Positions 1-7,944 of a stretch of 22,301 nt of DNA are shown here, one piece after another; positions within the stretch are counted from its first letter, which is position 1, and each line of letters starts with the position of its first letter. The position numbers were made by a program, and so were the translations under genes. This stretch comes from JBCCFW01 sp039029535 (GTDB lineage: Bacteria > Acidobacteriota > JBCCFW01), in NCBI GenBank assembly GCA_039029535.1, contig JBCCFW010000126.1, positions 1-22,301 on the forward strand, in the 5' to 3' direction. Below the pieces are notes generated by a model. That model saw only the letters and a list, made by a program, of their open reading frames with translations. It did no database searches and was not told the origin of the DNA.

Positions 1-164
1 AAAAGGGTTACATTCAGGTATAGTAATTATTTGCTTACATGTTTCGGTGTGACAACACCATCCTCAGAACTGAGAAGTTGGAGTGGAGGAGTGGTCGCTA
101 TAAGAGAATGCAGGCAGGCGAAACATGTAAGCAAATAATTACTATACCTGAATGTAACCCTTTT
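1..164. repeat. Perfect 46-bp inverted repeat with 72-base spacer in AT-rich DNA
   Basis: Bases 1-46 and 119-164 are exact reverse complements of each other, separated by 72 bases (47-118). The spacer side holds two further small dyads: GGTGT/ACACC (46-50 with 55-59) and CTCAG/CTGAG (63-67 with 70-74). The first 60 bases are about 35% GC by hand count, far below the rest of the window, and AT-richness persists to about base 190. The left arm starts at base 1, so the true arm may be longer. It could be the end of a small mobile element, a structured RNA, foreign DNA, or an amplification or assembly chimera at a contig end. The sequence alone does not decide. Confidence 0.9.
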
Positions 165-270
165 GGTCTGATAAAATCTAAAAGTATTCCTCCGATGGCG
201 GAGATTGTCCGAGAACTGTTGCTGTCATAGGCGAGTAGCATGCTCCCCTCGAGACCCGCTGACCGTGACC

Positions 271-1026
271 ATGGGCCCCTCCCCTCCCCGACGCGTTGGT
301 CCCCTGGGGATCCTCCTCTTCGTCGGAGCGGCTTGGATGACCGGCTGCGAGCCGGCGAAGCGACCGAGCGAGGCTCCAGCGAAGCCGCACCTGCCCGTGG
401 TGACCCAGCTCGACGGCATCGACGTGTCCCACCTCCAGGGCGTGGTGGACTGGGAGCAGGTCGCGGCCTCCGGCAAGGTCTTCGCCTTCGCGAAGGCCAC
501 CGAGGGGATCACCTTCGTCGACCCTCAGTTCCAGGCCAACTGGGCCGGGATGAAGAAGGCCGGGCTCGTCCGGGGCGCCTACGGCTTCTACAGGGTGGGG
601 GACGACCCGAAGGCCCAGGCCCGGAACTTTCTCTCGCAGGTGAGCCTGGAGCCCGGAGACCTGCCGCCCGTCGTGGACATCGAGACGATGGGCGGCGTGA
701 AGATGAGCCCGACCCGGCTGGCGGCCGAGCTCAGGGAGTACCTACAGACCCTCGAGCAGGCCACCGGCCGGAGGCCCATCATCTACACCGGCTGGGGCTT
801 CTGGGATCCCGACCTCGTGGCGAGCTTCGGTGACCACCCGCTGTGGGTGGCCGACTACGGTCCCGGGAAGCTGCGGCTGCCGGACGGCTGGACGCGGTGG
901 ACGTTCTGGCAGCACTCCCAGCACGGTCAGGTCCCCGGCGTGTCGGGGCCCGTCGACCTCGACCGCTTCGCTGGCTCACGCGCCGACCTCGACCGACTCT
1001 GTCTTCCTCAGGCGGCTTCCAAGTGA
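271..1026 (+). CDS. GH25-family lysozyme-like lipoprotein (glycoside hydrolase 25)
   Basis: This is a predicted peptidoglycan-cleaving muramidase of glycoside hydrolase family 25, about 251 residues, exported as a probable lipoprotein. Residues 1-26 form a signal peptide (RR, a hydrophobic stretch, then WMTGC with Cys26 as the likely lipidated residue), followed by a Pro/Ala-rich linker to about 45. The catalytic barrel shows the family motifs: DGIDVSH (48-54), an AFAKATEG strand (72-79), PPVVDIE (132-138) carrying the acidic pair D136/E138, a WQHSQ strand (213-217) and VDLDRF (228-233). The ATG at 271 was chosen because it gives a clean signal peptide. An upstream in-frame start at 205 would add 22 residues without signal character, partly from the compositionally odd leader. 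There is no strong Shine-Dalgarno sequence. The gene stands alone; its promoter would fall in the AT-rich region. Family call is firm; substrate is inferred. Confidence 0.93.
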   Translation: MGPSPPRRVGPLGILLFVGAAWMTGCEPAKRPSEAPAKPHLPVVTQLDGIDVSHLQGVVDWEQVAASGKVFAFAKATEGITFVDPQFQANWAGMKKAGLVRGAYGFYRVGDDPKAQARNFLSQVSLEPGDLPPVVDIETMGGVKMSPTRLAAELREYLQTLEQATGRRPIIYTGWGFWDPDLVASFGDHPLWVADYGPGKLRLPDGWTRWTFWQHSQHGQVPGVSGPVDLDRFAGSRADLDRLCLPQAASK

Positions 1027-1031
1027 GCGGA

Positions 1032-1045
1032 GCCCGCTTTCGGGC
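1032..1045 (+). terminator. Short hairpin just after the GH25 gene
   Basis: GCCCG (1032-1036) and CGGGC (1041-1045) can pair around a 4-base loop, starting five bases after the GH25 stop codon. The stem is short and no T-run follows, so this is only a weak terminator candidate. Confidence 0.3.
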
Positions 1046-1171
1046 CTGAGGTTCGGAGGTGGCTTGCGTTTTCTGGTAATTGGTCGATAATTTTCTGAAG
1101 TCGCCTGGCACGGGTGACGCGATCGATCGACGGGCGTGGACGGGGAAGACGCGATCGGTCCGGGGAAGACC

Positions 1172-3514
1172 ATGTCGCTCGCGTTGACTCGGGGAGTCGT
1201 CTCGGCCCTGCTCGTGGGGGTTCTCACTGCTGCGTTCGCGCAGGCGCAACCGCTCCCGGGGCAGGTCATCCAGGACCCGGACAACCCGACCCAGTACATC
1301 CGGGTGGGGCGAGGTCCGGTTTACCTCGCCGGTGTCGGCGATCCCGAGAACTTCCTCTTCCGTGGCACCCGCTTGCCCGACGGCACGCGCGACGGCGATC
1401 AGGACCAACTTCTCGACGATCTCATCGAGCACGGGGGCAACGGCATCTACGTCATGTCGTTGCGCTCGTCCGGCGGGGACGGTCCCGCAGATCACAACCC
1501 GGGCATCGGCGGAGTGCTCTCGGCGGGCATCGACGATCGCGTCCTCGATCAGTGGGCGGGTTGGTTCGACCGGGCCAACGCCAACGACATCATCACGTAC
1601 TTCTTCATCTTCGATGACGGCAGCCGACCCTGGGGCTCGACGGGTGTCGACGTGCCCGACGGTGAGCGTGAATACATCGAGGCCATCGTCCAGCGCTTCG
1701 ACTATCTCGAGAACCTCATCTGGGTGGTGAGCGAGGAGGCCGACCTCACCTGGCCCGCAGGCCGTCAGGGCAACCAGGCCCGTGTCATCGCCGAGGCCGA
1801 TCGGCATGGGCACCCGGTGGGGCTCCAGCACTTCCAGGGTCGTGTCCAGGCGCCGGACTGCACGGGGGTCTACGCGCCGGACGCTCCGTGGATCACGCAC
1901 CACGGTCTCGCGCAGAACCACGGCAACTGCGTGCGGCGCGGCTTCTGGGCGACGACACATGAAAAGATCGTCGCGAACTGGCACTACGGCAACGACCGTG
2001 GTTACACGATCAGCATGGTCGAGCTCTTCCGCAGCGAGCGAGGACGGGGCCACGGCGGGATCCCGCTCGAGGACATGGTCGAGCTCAACTGGCACGTGGG
2101 TCTCGGGGGCGCCGGCTTCCTCGCACTGTGCGACTTCTGCACCGACCACATCGTGCCGAACGACCGCCTGCCGTACTTCCGCATCCAGCAGCAGTTCTTC
2201 GAGGCCACCGACTTCCACACCATGGCGCCTCGCGACGACTTGGCCCTGGACTCCATGCAGTTCGTCCTGGCCAACGAGGGGACCAGCTACATCGGCTACG
2301 CCGAGGACGTGGTCGAGGGGGAGCTGCTCGGCATCGCCGGTCTCCCCGCGGGGCTTCACGACATCTGGTGGTACGACGTCTACACCGGCGACAACCTCTG
2401 GGATCGCACCCTCAACCTGCTGGGCGGCGACCAGTCGTTCCCGGTGCCGGCCGGCCTCGGGACCACCGTCGCGTTGTGGCTCACGCCGTCGCCTGACGGG
2501 GACGGCGACTTGATCCTCGACGGTGACGACAACTGCCCGGACGTTCCCAACGTCGATCAGCTCGACACCGACGCCGACGGCGCGGGTGACCTCTGCGACC
2601 CCTGCGTGCTCGACCCTCTCGACGACGTCGACGACGACTCGCTCTGTGCCGACGTCGACAACTGCCCCGAGCAAGCCAACACGACTCAGGACGACTGGGA
2701 CAGCGACGGCGCGGGCGACCTCTGTGACGTCTGCCCGCGCGATGCCCTCGACGATGGTGATGCCGATGGTGCCTGTGCCAACGTCGACAACTGCCCTGAT
2801 CTCGCGAACCCCTTGCAGGTCGACCTCGACGGTGACCGGCAGGGCGACGCCTGCGATCCCTGTCCGCTCGACGCCCTCGATGATGCCGATGCCGATGGCT
2901 CCTGTGCGGACGTCGACAACTGTCCGGAGCTCGCCAACGTCGACCAGGCCGACCTCGACGGTGACGGTCGTGGCGACGCCTGCGATCCCTGTCCGGCCGA
3001 CGCGCTGGACGACGTCGATGCCGACGGCCTCTGCGCCGAGCTCGACCACTGTCCGGACAGCGCGAACCCGGCGCAGGCGGACCTCGACGGCGACGGGCTC
3101 GGTGACGCCTGTGACGAGGACCTCGACGGTGACGGCAGCCTCAATGTCGAGGACTGTCGCGTCGACGATCCCGGCGACGGCGTGCCGGCCTCCGTGGTCG
3201 CCGACCTCCGCGTGACATTGGGCCCCGGCGGGGCGACCCTCGCCTTGAGCTGGACGGCGCCGGTCGAGGGCCTGGTGTTCGCCGAGAGCGGCCACGAGAT
3301 CCTCCAGGGCGAGCTCGACGAGCTGCGCACCCGGCGGGACTTCACGGGCACCTGCGCGACGACCAGCGACCGGGTTCCGGAGTGGAGCGCCGACCTGCCG
3401 GCCAGCTCGCGCTACTACCTGATTCGCGGGGTCAACGACTGCGGACCCGGGGAGCTGAGGCTCACCACGAGCCGTGAGGACCTGGCCGTCATGACACCGG
3501 CTCCCTGCCCCTGA
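1172..3514 (+). CDS. Secreted glycosidase-like protein with five TSP3 repeats
   Basis: This is a predicted exported protein of about 780 residues with a modular build. Residues 1-26 are a signal peptide ending near AFAQAQ. Residues about 30-350 look like a TIM-barrel glycoside-hydrolase domain of the apiosidase/DUF4038 type: an early GPVYLAG strand, a region with acidic residues E188/E189 after IWVVS, then Trp/His-rich stretches. Residues about 356-442 resemble the beta domain that often follows such barrels (a WWYDVYTGDNLW strand). Residues about 448-665 hold five TSP3 calcium-binding-type repeats (DNCPD..NPxQxDxDGDGxGDACD) of exactly 43 residues. The last 110 residues form an FN3-like module with paired cysteines, ending in CP. 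The ATG at 1172 has GGGGA a few bases upstream and gives a good signal peptide; an earlier in-frame start at 1136 adds 12 non-signal residues. A carbohydrate substrate is inferred and the catalytic residues are unproven. Confidence 0.88.
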   Translation: MSLALTRGVVSALLVGVLTAAFAQAQPLPGQVIQDPDNPTQYIRVGRGPVYLAGVGDPENFLFRGTRLPDGTRDGDQDQLLDDLIEHGGNGIYVMSLRSSGGDGPADHNPGIGGVLSAGIDDRVLDQWAGWFDRANANDIITYFFIFDDGSRPWGSTGVDVPDGEREYIEAIVQRFDYLENLIWVVSEEADLTWPAGRQGNQARVIAEADRHGHPVGLQHFQGRVQAPDCTGVYAPDAPWITHHGLAQNHGNCVRRGFWATTHEKIVANWHYGNDRGYTISMVELFRSERGRGHGGIPLEDMVELNWHVGLGGAGFLALCDFCTDHIVPNDRLPYFRIQQQFFEATDFHTMAPRDDLALDSMQFVLANEGTSYIGYAEDVVEGELLGIAGLPAGLHDIWWYDVYTGDNLWDRTLNLLGGDQSFPVPAGLGTTVALWLTPSPDGDGDLILDGDDNCPDVPNVDQLDTDADGAGDLCDPCVLDPLDDVDDDSLCADVDNCPEQANTTQDDWDSDGAGDLCDVCPRDALDDGDADGACANVDNCPDLANPLQVDLDGDRQGDACDPCPLDALDDADADGSCADVDNCPELANVDQADLDGDGRGDACDPCPADALDDVDADGLCAELDHCPDSANPAQADLDGDGLGDACDEDLDGDGSLNVEDCRVDDPGDGVPASVVADLRVTLGPGGATLALSWTAPVEGLVFAESGHEILQGELDELRTRRDFTGTCATTSDRVPEWSADLPASSRYYLIRGVNDCGPGELRLTTSREDLAVMTPAPCP
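2528..3172 (+). repeat. Five tandem 129-bp units encoding TSP3 repeats
   Basis: Copies of the Asp-Asn-Cys-Pro (or Asp-His-Cys-Pro) codons begin at 2528, 2657, 2786, 2915 and 3044, exactly 129 bases (43 residues) apart. Each unit carries a DNCP core, a DxDGDGxGDxCD calcium-loop-like segment and, between units, a CPxDALDDxDADGxCA linker. The constant period with diverged codons fits old tandem duplication followed by selection on spacing. Confidence 0.93.
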
Positions 3515-3573
3515 GCTCGCCGGCGCTCGGCTCTTGGGGGAACCCCTGACGGGCTCGCGTCGTCGTGGGGAAC

Positions 3574-3594
3574 AGGCCGCGGGTCGCGGCCTGG
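3574..3594 (+). terminator. 9-bp GC hairpin between the TSP3 gene and the DUF6624 gene
   Basis: CAGGCCGCG (3574-3582) pairs perfectly with CGCGGCCTG (3586-3594) around a 3-base loop. It lies 60 bases after the TSP3 gene stop and 15 bases before the next ATG, just upstream of that gene's GGAG ribosome binding site. It may end transcription of the first gene or influence translation of the second. There is no T-run. Confidence 0.45.
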
Positions 3595-3609
3595 ACGAGG
3601 AGAGCCGAG

Positions 3610-4497
3610 ATGCAGGGGATGACGGGGGCGCTGGTGACGTGGATGGTCCTGTTGGCGGTGCCGGCCGTCGCGCAGCAGGGGGACGACCGCACGGCTCAAG
3701 AGTGGTTCACGCTGGCCGAGTCGCAGTACCGAGCGGGCCAGCACGCGCAGAGCGCCGACAGCTACGCGAAGTGCATCGCGGCTGGGGCGACCCATCCGAC
3801 CGTCTTCTACAACGCAGCCTGCTCCTCCGCCCTCGCCGGTCGACGAGAGGCGGCGGTCGCGCATCTCGAGGGTGCGCTCGCCCGTGGCTTCCGCGATGTC
3901 AGCCATCTCCAGGTCGATGCCGATCTCACCTCGCTACACGAGGATCCGCGGTGGCCCGCGTTGGTCCGTCGCTGTGAGGAGGTCGCCGCCGAGTTCGTCA
4001 AATCGCTGGGGGCACCGGCGCTGCGCGAGGAGCTTCTCGCGATGGAGCGGGTCGACCAGGCCGCGCGACGGGGTGAGTCCATCCCCGAGCTCGAAGGGCG
4101 CACGGCCGGGGACGTCGACGCGGCGCACACGGCGCGGATGAAGGAGATCGTCGCGACGCACGGCTGGCCGGGGAAGTCGCTGGTCGGTCGCGACGGAGCC
4201 TTCGCGGCCTGGTTGCTCGTTCAGCACGCCGATCAGGATCCCGCGTTCCAACGCCGGTGTCTCGAGCTCATGCGAGAGCAACCCGAGGGGCAGGTGGAGC
4301 CACGCAACCTCGCCTACCTCACCGACCGCGTTCACGTGAACGAGGGACTCGAGCAGGTCTACGGCACGCAGTTCTGGACCGTCGATGGTGAGCTGGTTCC
4401 ACGACCCATCGTGGCACCGGCAGGGGTGGACGCCCGTCGTTCCTCCGTGGGGTTGGGGACCCTGGCGGAGTACGCGGCGATGATGACGGGTCGCTGA
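3610..4497 (+). CDS. Secreted TPR protein with DUF6624 domain
   Basis: This is a predicted exported protein of about 295 residues with unknown biochemical role. Residues 1-21 are a signal peptide ending AVAQQ. Residues about 28-100 contain tetratricopeptide-type helices (AESQYRAGQHAQSADSYAKC and a second NAACSSALAG helix pair), followed by the SLHEDPRW motif that often closes such bacterial TPR blocks. Residues about 135-290 match the DUF6624 pattern: HGWPGKSLVGRDG (184-196), AAWLLVQHAD (199-208), AYLTDRVHVNEG (235-246) and QVYGTQF (249-255). The ATG at 3610 is preceded by GGAGAGCCGAG at good spacing and places the signal peptide correctly; an upstream start at 3565 would add 15 Arg-rich residues. 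A strong terminator follows. The role is not known; the TPR part suggests protein binding. Confidence 0.85.
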   Translation: MQGMTGALVTWMVLLAVPAVAQQGDDRTAQEWFTLAESQYRAGQHAQSADSYAKCIAAGATHPTVFYNAACSSALAGRREAAVAHLEGALARGFRDVSHLQVDADLTSLHEDPRWPALVRRCEEVAAEFVKSLGAPALREELLAMERVDQAARRGESIPELEGRTAGDVDAAHTARMKEIVATHGWPGKSLVGRDGAFAAWLLVQHADQDPAFQRRCLELMREQPEGQVEPRNLAYLTDRVHVNEGLEQVYGTQFWTVDGELVPRPIVAPAGVDARRSSVGLGTLAEYAAMMTGR

Positions 4498-4500
4498 CGG

Positions 4501-4536
4501 GACCGCCGTGACGTCCGGGGGGGCGTCACGGCGGTC
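4501..4536. terminator. Bidirectional terminator, 13-bp perfect stem
   Basis: GACCGCCGTGACG (4501-4513) pairs perfectly with CGTCACGGCGGTC (4524-4536) around a G-rich 10-base loop. It sits three bases after the DUF6624 stop and 13 bases beyond the end of the convergent minus-strand gene at 4550, so it can serve both. The stem is strong but T-runs are poor, as is common in GC-rich genomes. Confidence 0.8.
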
Positions 4537-4549
4537 AGGTGGCTCTGTT

Positions 4550-6037
4550 TCAGAGACCGCGACGCGCGCCGGTCCGGTCGAGGCGATCGCTTCGATCGCT
4601 GCGACGGGCGCCGGACGAGTCGAGGCCCGAGCGACCCCGCTGCACGACGGGCAAGACGACGTCGTCGGCGATCTCGTGTTGGTCACGGCTGTAGAGGAGC
4701 CCGGTCATCTCGGGCCCCTCGAGCACGAGCTGTGAGCCCGTCAAGGCCGATGCCGAGACGCTGAGCGTCAGGTCGAGCTGGACGACGTCCTCGAACACCT
4801 GGGGACTCCCGGTGACGCCGTCGACCCAGCGATGCTCGAGACGGTCGAGCAGCAGCACGACCTCGTCGCCGAGGAACTGCACGTCGGCGGAGGTCGCCAT
4901 CCGCGCCGGCGTCGCCGTGACCGTGTCCTCCGGGTTGTCAGGATGACGTGTCTCGGCGGTGAGGATCTCGACGCCCTCGGGCAGACGCCAGTCCATGCGA
5001 AGACCGGTGATGGGCGAGCCGATGCGTGGGTTGCGCGCCGACAGGCGCACGTCGATGACGGAGTCGTGGCCCTGCGTGAGCTGGCCGCGCTGAACGCGCA
5101 AGACCTCGAGGCCGACCAGCGGCGCCCGCGCCACGGCCAGTGCCGCTGCACCGGGCGCGTTCACGACCTGGCTCTCGTGCACGACCTCGTCGCCGTCGAG
5201 GAGCTTGAGGTTGAGGTGATTCCGCAGGCCGGCGAAGCAGGTGAAGTCGAAGCGAGCCTGGATGGGAACGGTGACGTCGTCGCCGAGGATCTCGACACCC
5301 TCGGACAGGAGCGCGGCCGGCTCGAGGGGAATGAGGTGGCCGGAATCACCCGGGTTGGAGCGCTCGACGACGAGACGCAAGGGGCGTGAGGGGTCATGAC
5401 CGTTGCGCTGCACGCGGATGGCGAGAGGAACGGTCGTGCCTCCCTCGGGGGCGGCGACCGGCAGGTCGAGCGTGGCCGTGGGGCCACCGTCGTCATCGCC
5501 GAGGAGGACACAGGTCTCGGCGAACTGAGGCGTGCCGCCCTCGGTGTTGGTGAAGGTGGCGCGACCGACGATGGCCCAGTCGCCCTCGCGCTCGGGCACC
5601 GCCACGCTGAAGCTGCCGGTGTGGCTCGAGGCGCGGCTCGCCGCGGGGTGGTAGGAGTTGTCGAGCAAGATGCGGGGGACGTTCTCGCTGATCGACAACG
5701 GCTCGGCGAGGGCGCGGTTGCCGGGGTCGGTGCAGCCGCCTTCCGAGGCCGGGACGTTCAAGGGGACCAGCCAGGCGTCGTACTGCTGGTTGAAGCTGCA
5801 CAGCAGCATGGACGGCCCGGTGCCGGGGCTGCCGTTGAGGGCGAGATGGAAGTGGAAGTCGAGGCTCTCACCCGGCGTGGCCGTGGCCTGAGAGAAGACA
5901 TCGATCTTGGTGCCGGCCGTGTAGCTCGGTGGCTCGGCGCAGCAGGACGAGGCAGGTGAAGCCTCGAGTCCGATCGCGAAGATGCACGCCACGAGTGGCA
6001 CGTGCTGAGAGAACGAGGGACGTCGGCTAGCGAGCAT
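4550..6037 (-). CDS. Secreted protein of unknown family, paralogue A (Arg-rich tail)
   Basis: I do not recognise a named family. The product is about 495 residues. It begins with a signal peptide (to about residue 31, then a Cys-Cys pair) and is rich in beta-strand-like sequence with no membrane span. It is clearly related to the divergent neighbour at 6253-7944. Both share a VQRN strand, an NPGD...PLEP segment, a CFAG motif, an ARNP segment, an LPxGV strand and a DNPxD motif, in the same order. Unlike the neighbour it lacks the C-terminal FN3-like module and ends in about 30 residues rich in Arg, Ser and Asp. The ATG at 6037 has AGGAGG six bases upstream; an earlier in-frame start at 6100 would add 21 non-signal residues. 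The protein is probably envelope-located or secreted; its function cannot be inferred. Confidence 0.82.
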   Translation of the reverse strand: MLASRRPSFSQHVPLVACIFAIGLEASPASSCCAEPPSYTAGTKIDVFSQATATPGESLDFHFHLALNGSPGTGPSMLLCSFNQQYDAWLVPLNVPASEGGCTDPGNRALAEPLSISENVPRILLDNSYHPAASRASSHTGSFSVAVPEREGDWAIVGRATFTNTEGGTPQFAETCVLLGDDDGGPTATLDLPVAAPEGGTTVPLAIRVQRNGHDPSRPLRLVVERSNPGDSGHLIPLEPAALLSEGVEILGDDVTVPIQARFDFTCFAGLRNHLNLKLLDGDEVVHESQVVNAPGAAALAVARAPLVGLEVLRVQRGQLTQGHDSVIDVRLSARNPRIGSPITGLRMDWRLPEGVEILTAETRHPDNPEDTVTATPARMATSADVQFLGDEVVLLLDRLEHRWVDGVTGSPQVFEDVVQLDLTLSVSASALTGSQLVLEGPEMTGLLYSRDQHEIADDVVLPVVQRGRSGLDSSGARRSDRSDRLDRTGARRGL

Positions 6038-6252
6038 GGTTCCTCCTGACCGTGTTCGGTGGGGACGGGGAGCCGGTCGTGAAGACGGCATGGTCCGCAT
6101 GGAACTTCGGTGGTGGGACCGCGGAGACCAAGTTCTCGGCCGTGGATGGCTTCGAGCCGGTCCGGAATGCTGAACGCCCTCTCCCTGAGTGTCCCGTTTG
6201 GGGATATCCTGCAGTTCTTCCGCGCGAAAACGACACGGGTCTGGAGGAGAGA
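6038..6252. promoter_or_regulatory. Divergent promoter region between the two paralogues
   Basis: This 215-base non-coding stretch separates the start codons of two divergently transcribed paralogues, so it must hold promoters for both, possibly shared. It contains an 8-base palindrome GGATATCC (6202-6209). Each gene has its own strong ribosome binding site: AGGAGG before 6037 on the minus strand and GGAGGAGA before 6253. No convincing sigma-70 -35/-10 pair could be picked out by eye. Confidence 0.55.
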
Positions 6253-7944
6253 ATGACTCGAGTGCTGCGTCTGGCCGCTTCCGCGGTCGTGATGACCTTC
6301 CTGTTCGCCCGGTTCGCCCTGTCTTGTCAGCTACCCGACAGCGGGTGCTCGGCAGCGACCACGGCGCCGATGGTCGTCGGAGAGTCCGTCGAGATCACCT
6401 ACTCGGTGACCAACGGCGGTGTCGATGAGACGTCATCGCGTCTCGACGATCTCGACTGGACCATCCGAGCCCTCGCCCGGCCTCGTGACTACTTGATCGA
6501 CGGCACCGGGGAGGGATGCTCGACGGGTGGGATTGCTTCGGCCGACTTCCTCGTCGAGCCGTCGCTCGTCGACTTCCGTCTCGACGATGCGTGGAGCTCC
6601 GCGGCCGACGAGCCCGTCCGCTGGTCCGGGACCTTCCGGGTCACGCCCTTGATGCCCGTCGACGACTACGTGTTGGAGATCATCGCGTCGTCCGCTGACC
6701 GAGACGGTGATGGTGCCCCCGATCGCATCTGCCGCCGGGCCGTCTGCCTGCGGCCACCACCGAGCACTCCGGAGCTCGCACCGCAGGCCCGCATCGAGCC
6801 GCGGGTCCTCCCGGCCGAGGCCGGGGAGACCGTGAGCTTCGATATCCACGTGCAGCGCAACGACTTCCCCGAGACCGAGCCGTTGATCGTTCGTGTCTGG
6901 CCGCGGAATCCCGGTGACCCGGAGGATCTCTTTCCCCTCGAGCCGGTGGACGTCACGTCGGGCTTCGAGCTGGGCCCGGGAGAGTCCGTCGTGAGCTTCG
7001 ACTGTCACGTGCACGGCCCTTGCTTCGCCGGCGTGACCAACGAGTTCCTCGTCGGCCTCTACGATGCTGACGAGCGCTGGCTGAGCCAGACCTACGAGCC
7101 GGCCACCGTGCTCGTCCGACGCTCACCGCTGGCGATGCTCGAGCTGCTGAGCATCGAGGACGCGTCGGGCGACGGGTTCCTCAACCGCTGCGAGTCGGCC
7201 CTGGTGACGCTGCGGCTCATCGCACGCAACCCCTGGCTCGATGCGCCGATCGAGGACGTGCGTCTCGGCCTCACGCTGCCCGACGGCGTGTCGCTCGAGA
7301 GCGCCGAGCTGCACTTCCACGACAACCCGATGGACGACGTCGAACCGAGTGGTGAGGACTACTGGGCTCTCGGCACCGTCGAGGTCGTGGACGGCGAGCT
7401 CGTCGTCATGGCCGACACCCCGGTCGAGCCCCGATTCTGGCGAGGGCCAGTGATCCCCGTGTTCCGCGATCTCTTCGAAGCCGACGTCAAGCTACGCGTG
7501 CCGGGCTCTCTCCTGGTCGACGTGACCGAGCTCCGCTTCAACGAGCTCAAGGTCGACGCGACGGTGTCCGAGCGTCCGCTGACCGAGAACAGCCGCAACG
7601 TCGTCTTGCCGGTCGGGGCAGCGCTGCCACCGAGGGAGGTCTCGCCGGGCACGAGTCTCGAGCCGCTCCGGATCTCCGCAGAGCGAGGCCTGAGCTGGGA
7701 AGACCTCAGCGACGAGGGTGTCGTGACCTACGACGTGGTGCGTGGCGTCTTGCGGGATGGGGCGGCGAATGATTGGAGCTGCGTCGTGTCCGAGCTGGAC
7801 GCGCCGTCGTTCCTCGATGGCGAGGTGCCCATCGTCGGTGAGGTCTGGGCCTACCTCGTTCGAGCCGAGGGTTGCGAGGACCTGCTCGGACCGTTCGGCG
7901 TGGACTCGCTCGGCGAGGCGCGGATCGCGGTCGACTGCCCCTGA
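6253..7944 (+). CDS. Secreted protein of unknown family, paralogue B (with C-terminal FN3-like module)
   Basis: This is a predicted exported protein of about 563 residues with no recognised family name. Residues 1-24 form a signal peptide (MTRVLRLAASAVVM... ending FALS before Cys25). The central part (about residues 195-450) aligns by eye with the divergent gene at 4550-6037: VQRND (about 200), NPGDPEDLFPLEP, CFAG, ARNP (about 325), LPDGV and HDNPMDDV. Residues about 463-563 are an extra module (LSWEDL, then TYDVVRG, then a YLVRAEGCE strand, ending DCP). It resembles the C-terminus of the TSP3 protein at 1172-3514. Cys residues occur in widely spaced pairs, consistent with an oxidising, extracytoplasmic setting. 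The ATG at 6253 is supported by GGAGGAGA just upstream. Function is unknown; a surface or adhesion role is a guess. Confidence 0.83.
   Translation: MTRVLRLAASAVVMTFLFARFALSCQLPDSGCSAATTAPMVVGESVEITYSVTNGGVDETSSRLDDLDWTIRALARPRDYLIDGTGEGCSTGGIASADFLVEPSLVDFRLDDAWSSAADEPVRWSGTFRVTPLMPVDDYVLEIIASSADRDGDGAPDRICRRAVCLRPPPSTPELAPQARIEPRVLPAEAGETVSFDIHVQRNDFPETEPLIVRVWPRNPGDPEDLFPLEPVDVTSGFELGPGESVVSFDCHVHGPCFAGVTNEFLVGLYDADERWLSQTYEPATVLVRRSPLAMLELLSIEDASGDGFLNRCESALVTLRLIARNPWLDAPIEDVRLGLTLPDGVSLESAELHFHDNPMDDVEPSGEDYWALGTVEVVDGELVVMADTPVEPRFWRGPVIPVFRDLFEADVKLRVPGSLLVDVTELRFNELKVDATVSERPLTENSRNVVLPVGAALPPREVSPGTSLEPLRISAERGLSWEDLSDEGVVTYDVVRGVLRDGAANDWSCVVSELDAPSFLDGEVPIVGEVWAYLVRAEGCEDLLGPFGVDSLGEARIAVDCP

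Noticed and set aside
1..164. Integron attC site or CRISPR repeat
   Set aside because: The arms are perfectly complementary over 46 bases, there are no attC core sites, and no repeated spacer structure exists.
39..230. Small open frame across the left inverted repeat (63 codons)
   Set aside because: It runs through both repeat arms, has no ribosome binding site and no recognisable domain.
178..230. GQSPPSEEY-like peptide on the minus strand resembling a type I restriction specificity-subunit motif
   Set aside because: Only about ten residues followed by a stop, with no neighbouring restriction-modification genes; chance resemblance is likely.
779..3295. Very long open frame on the minus strand opposite the first TSP3 gene
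   Set aside because: It is Val/Glu/Arg-rich with no motifs and mirrors the Asp/Cys repeats of the plus-strand gene; GC-rich coding DNA commonly leaves the antisense frame open.
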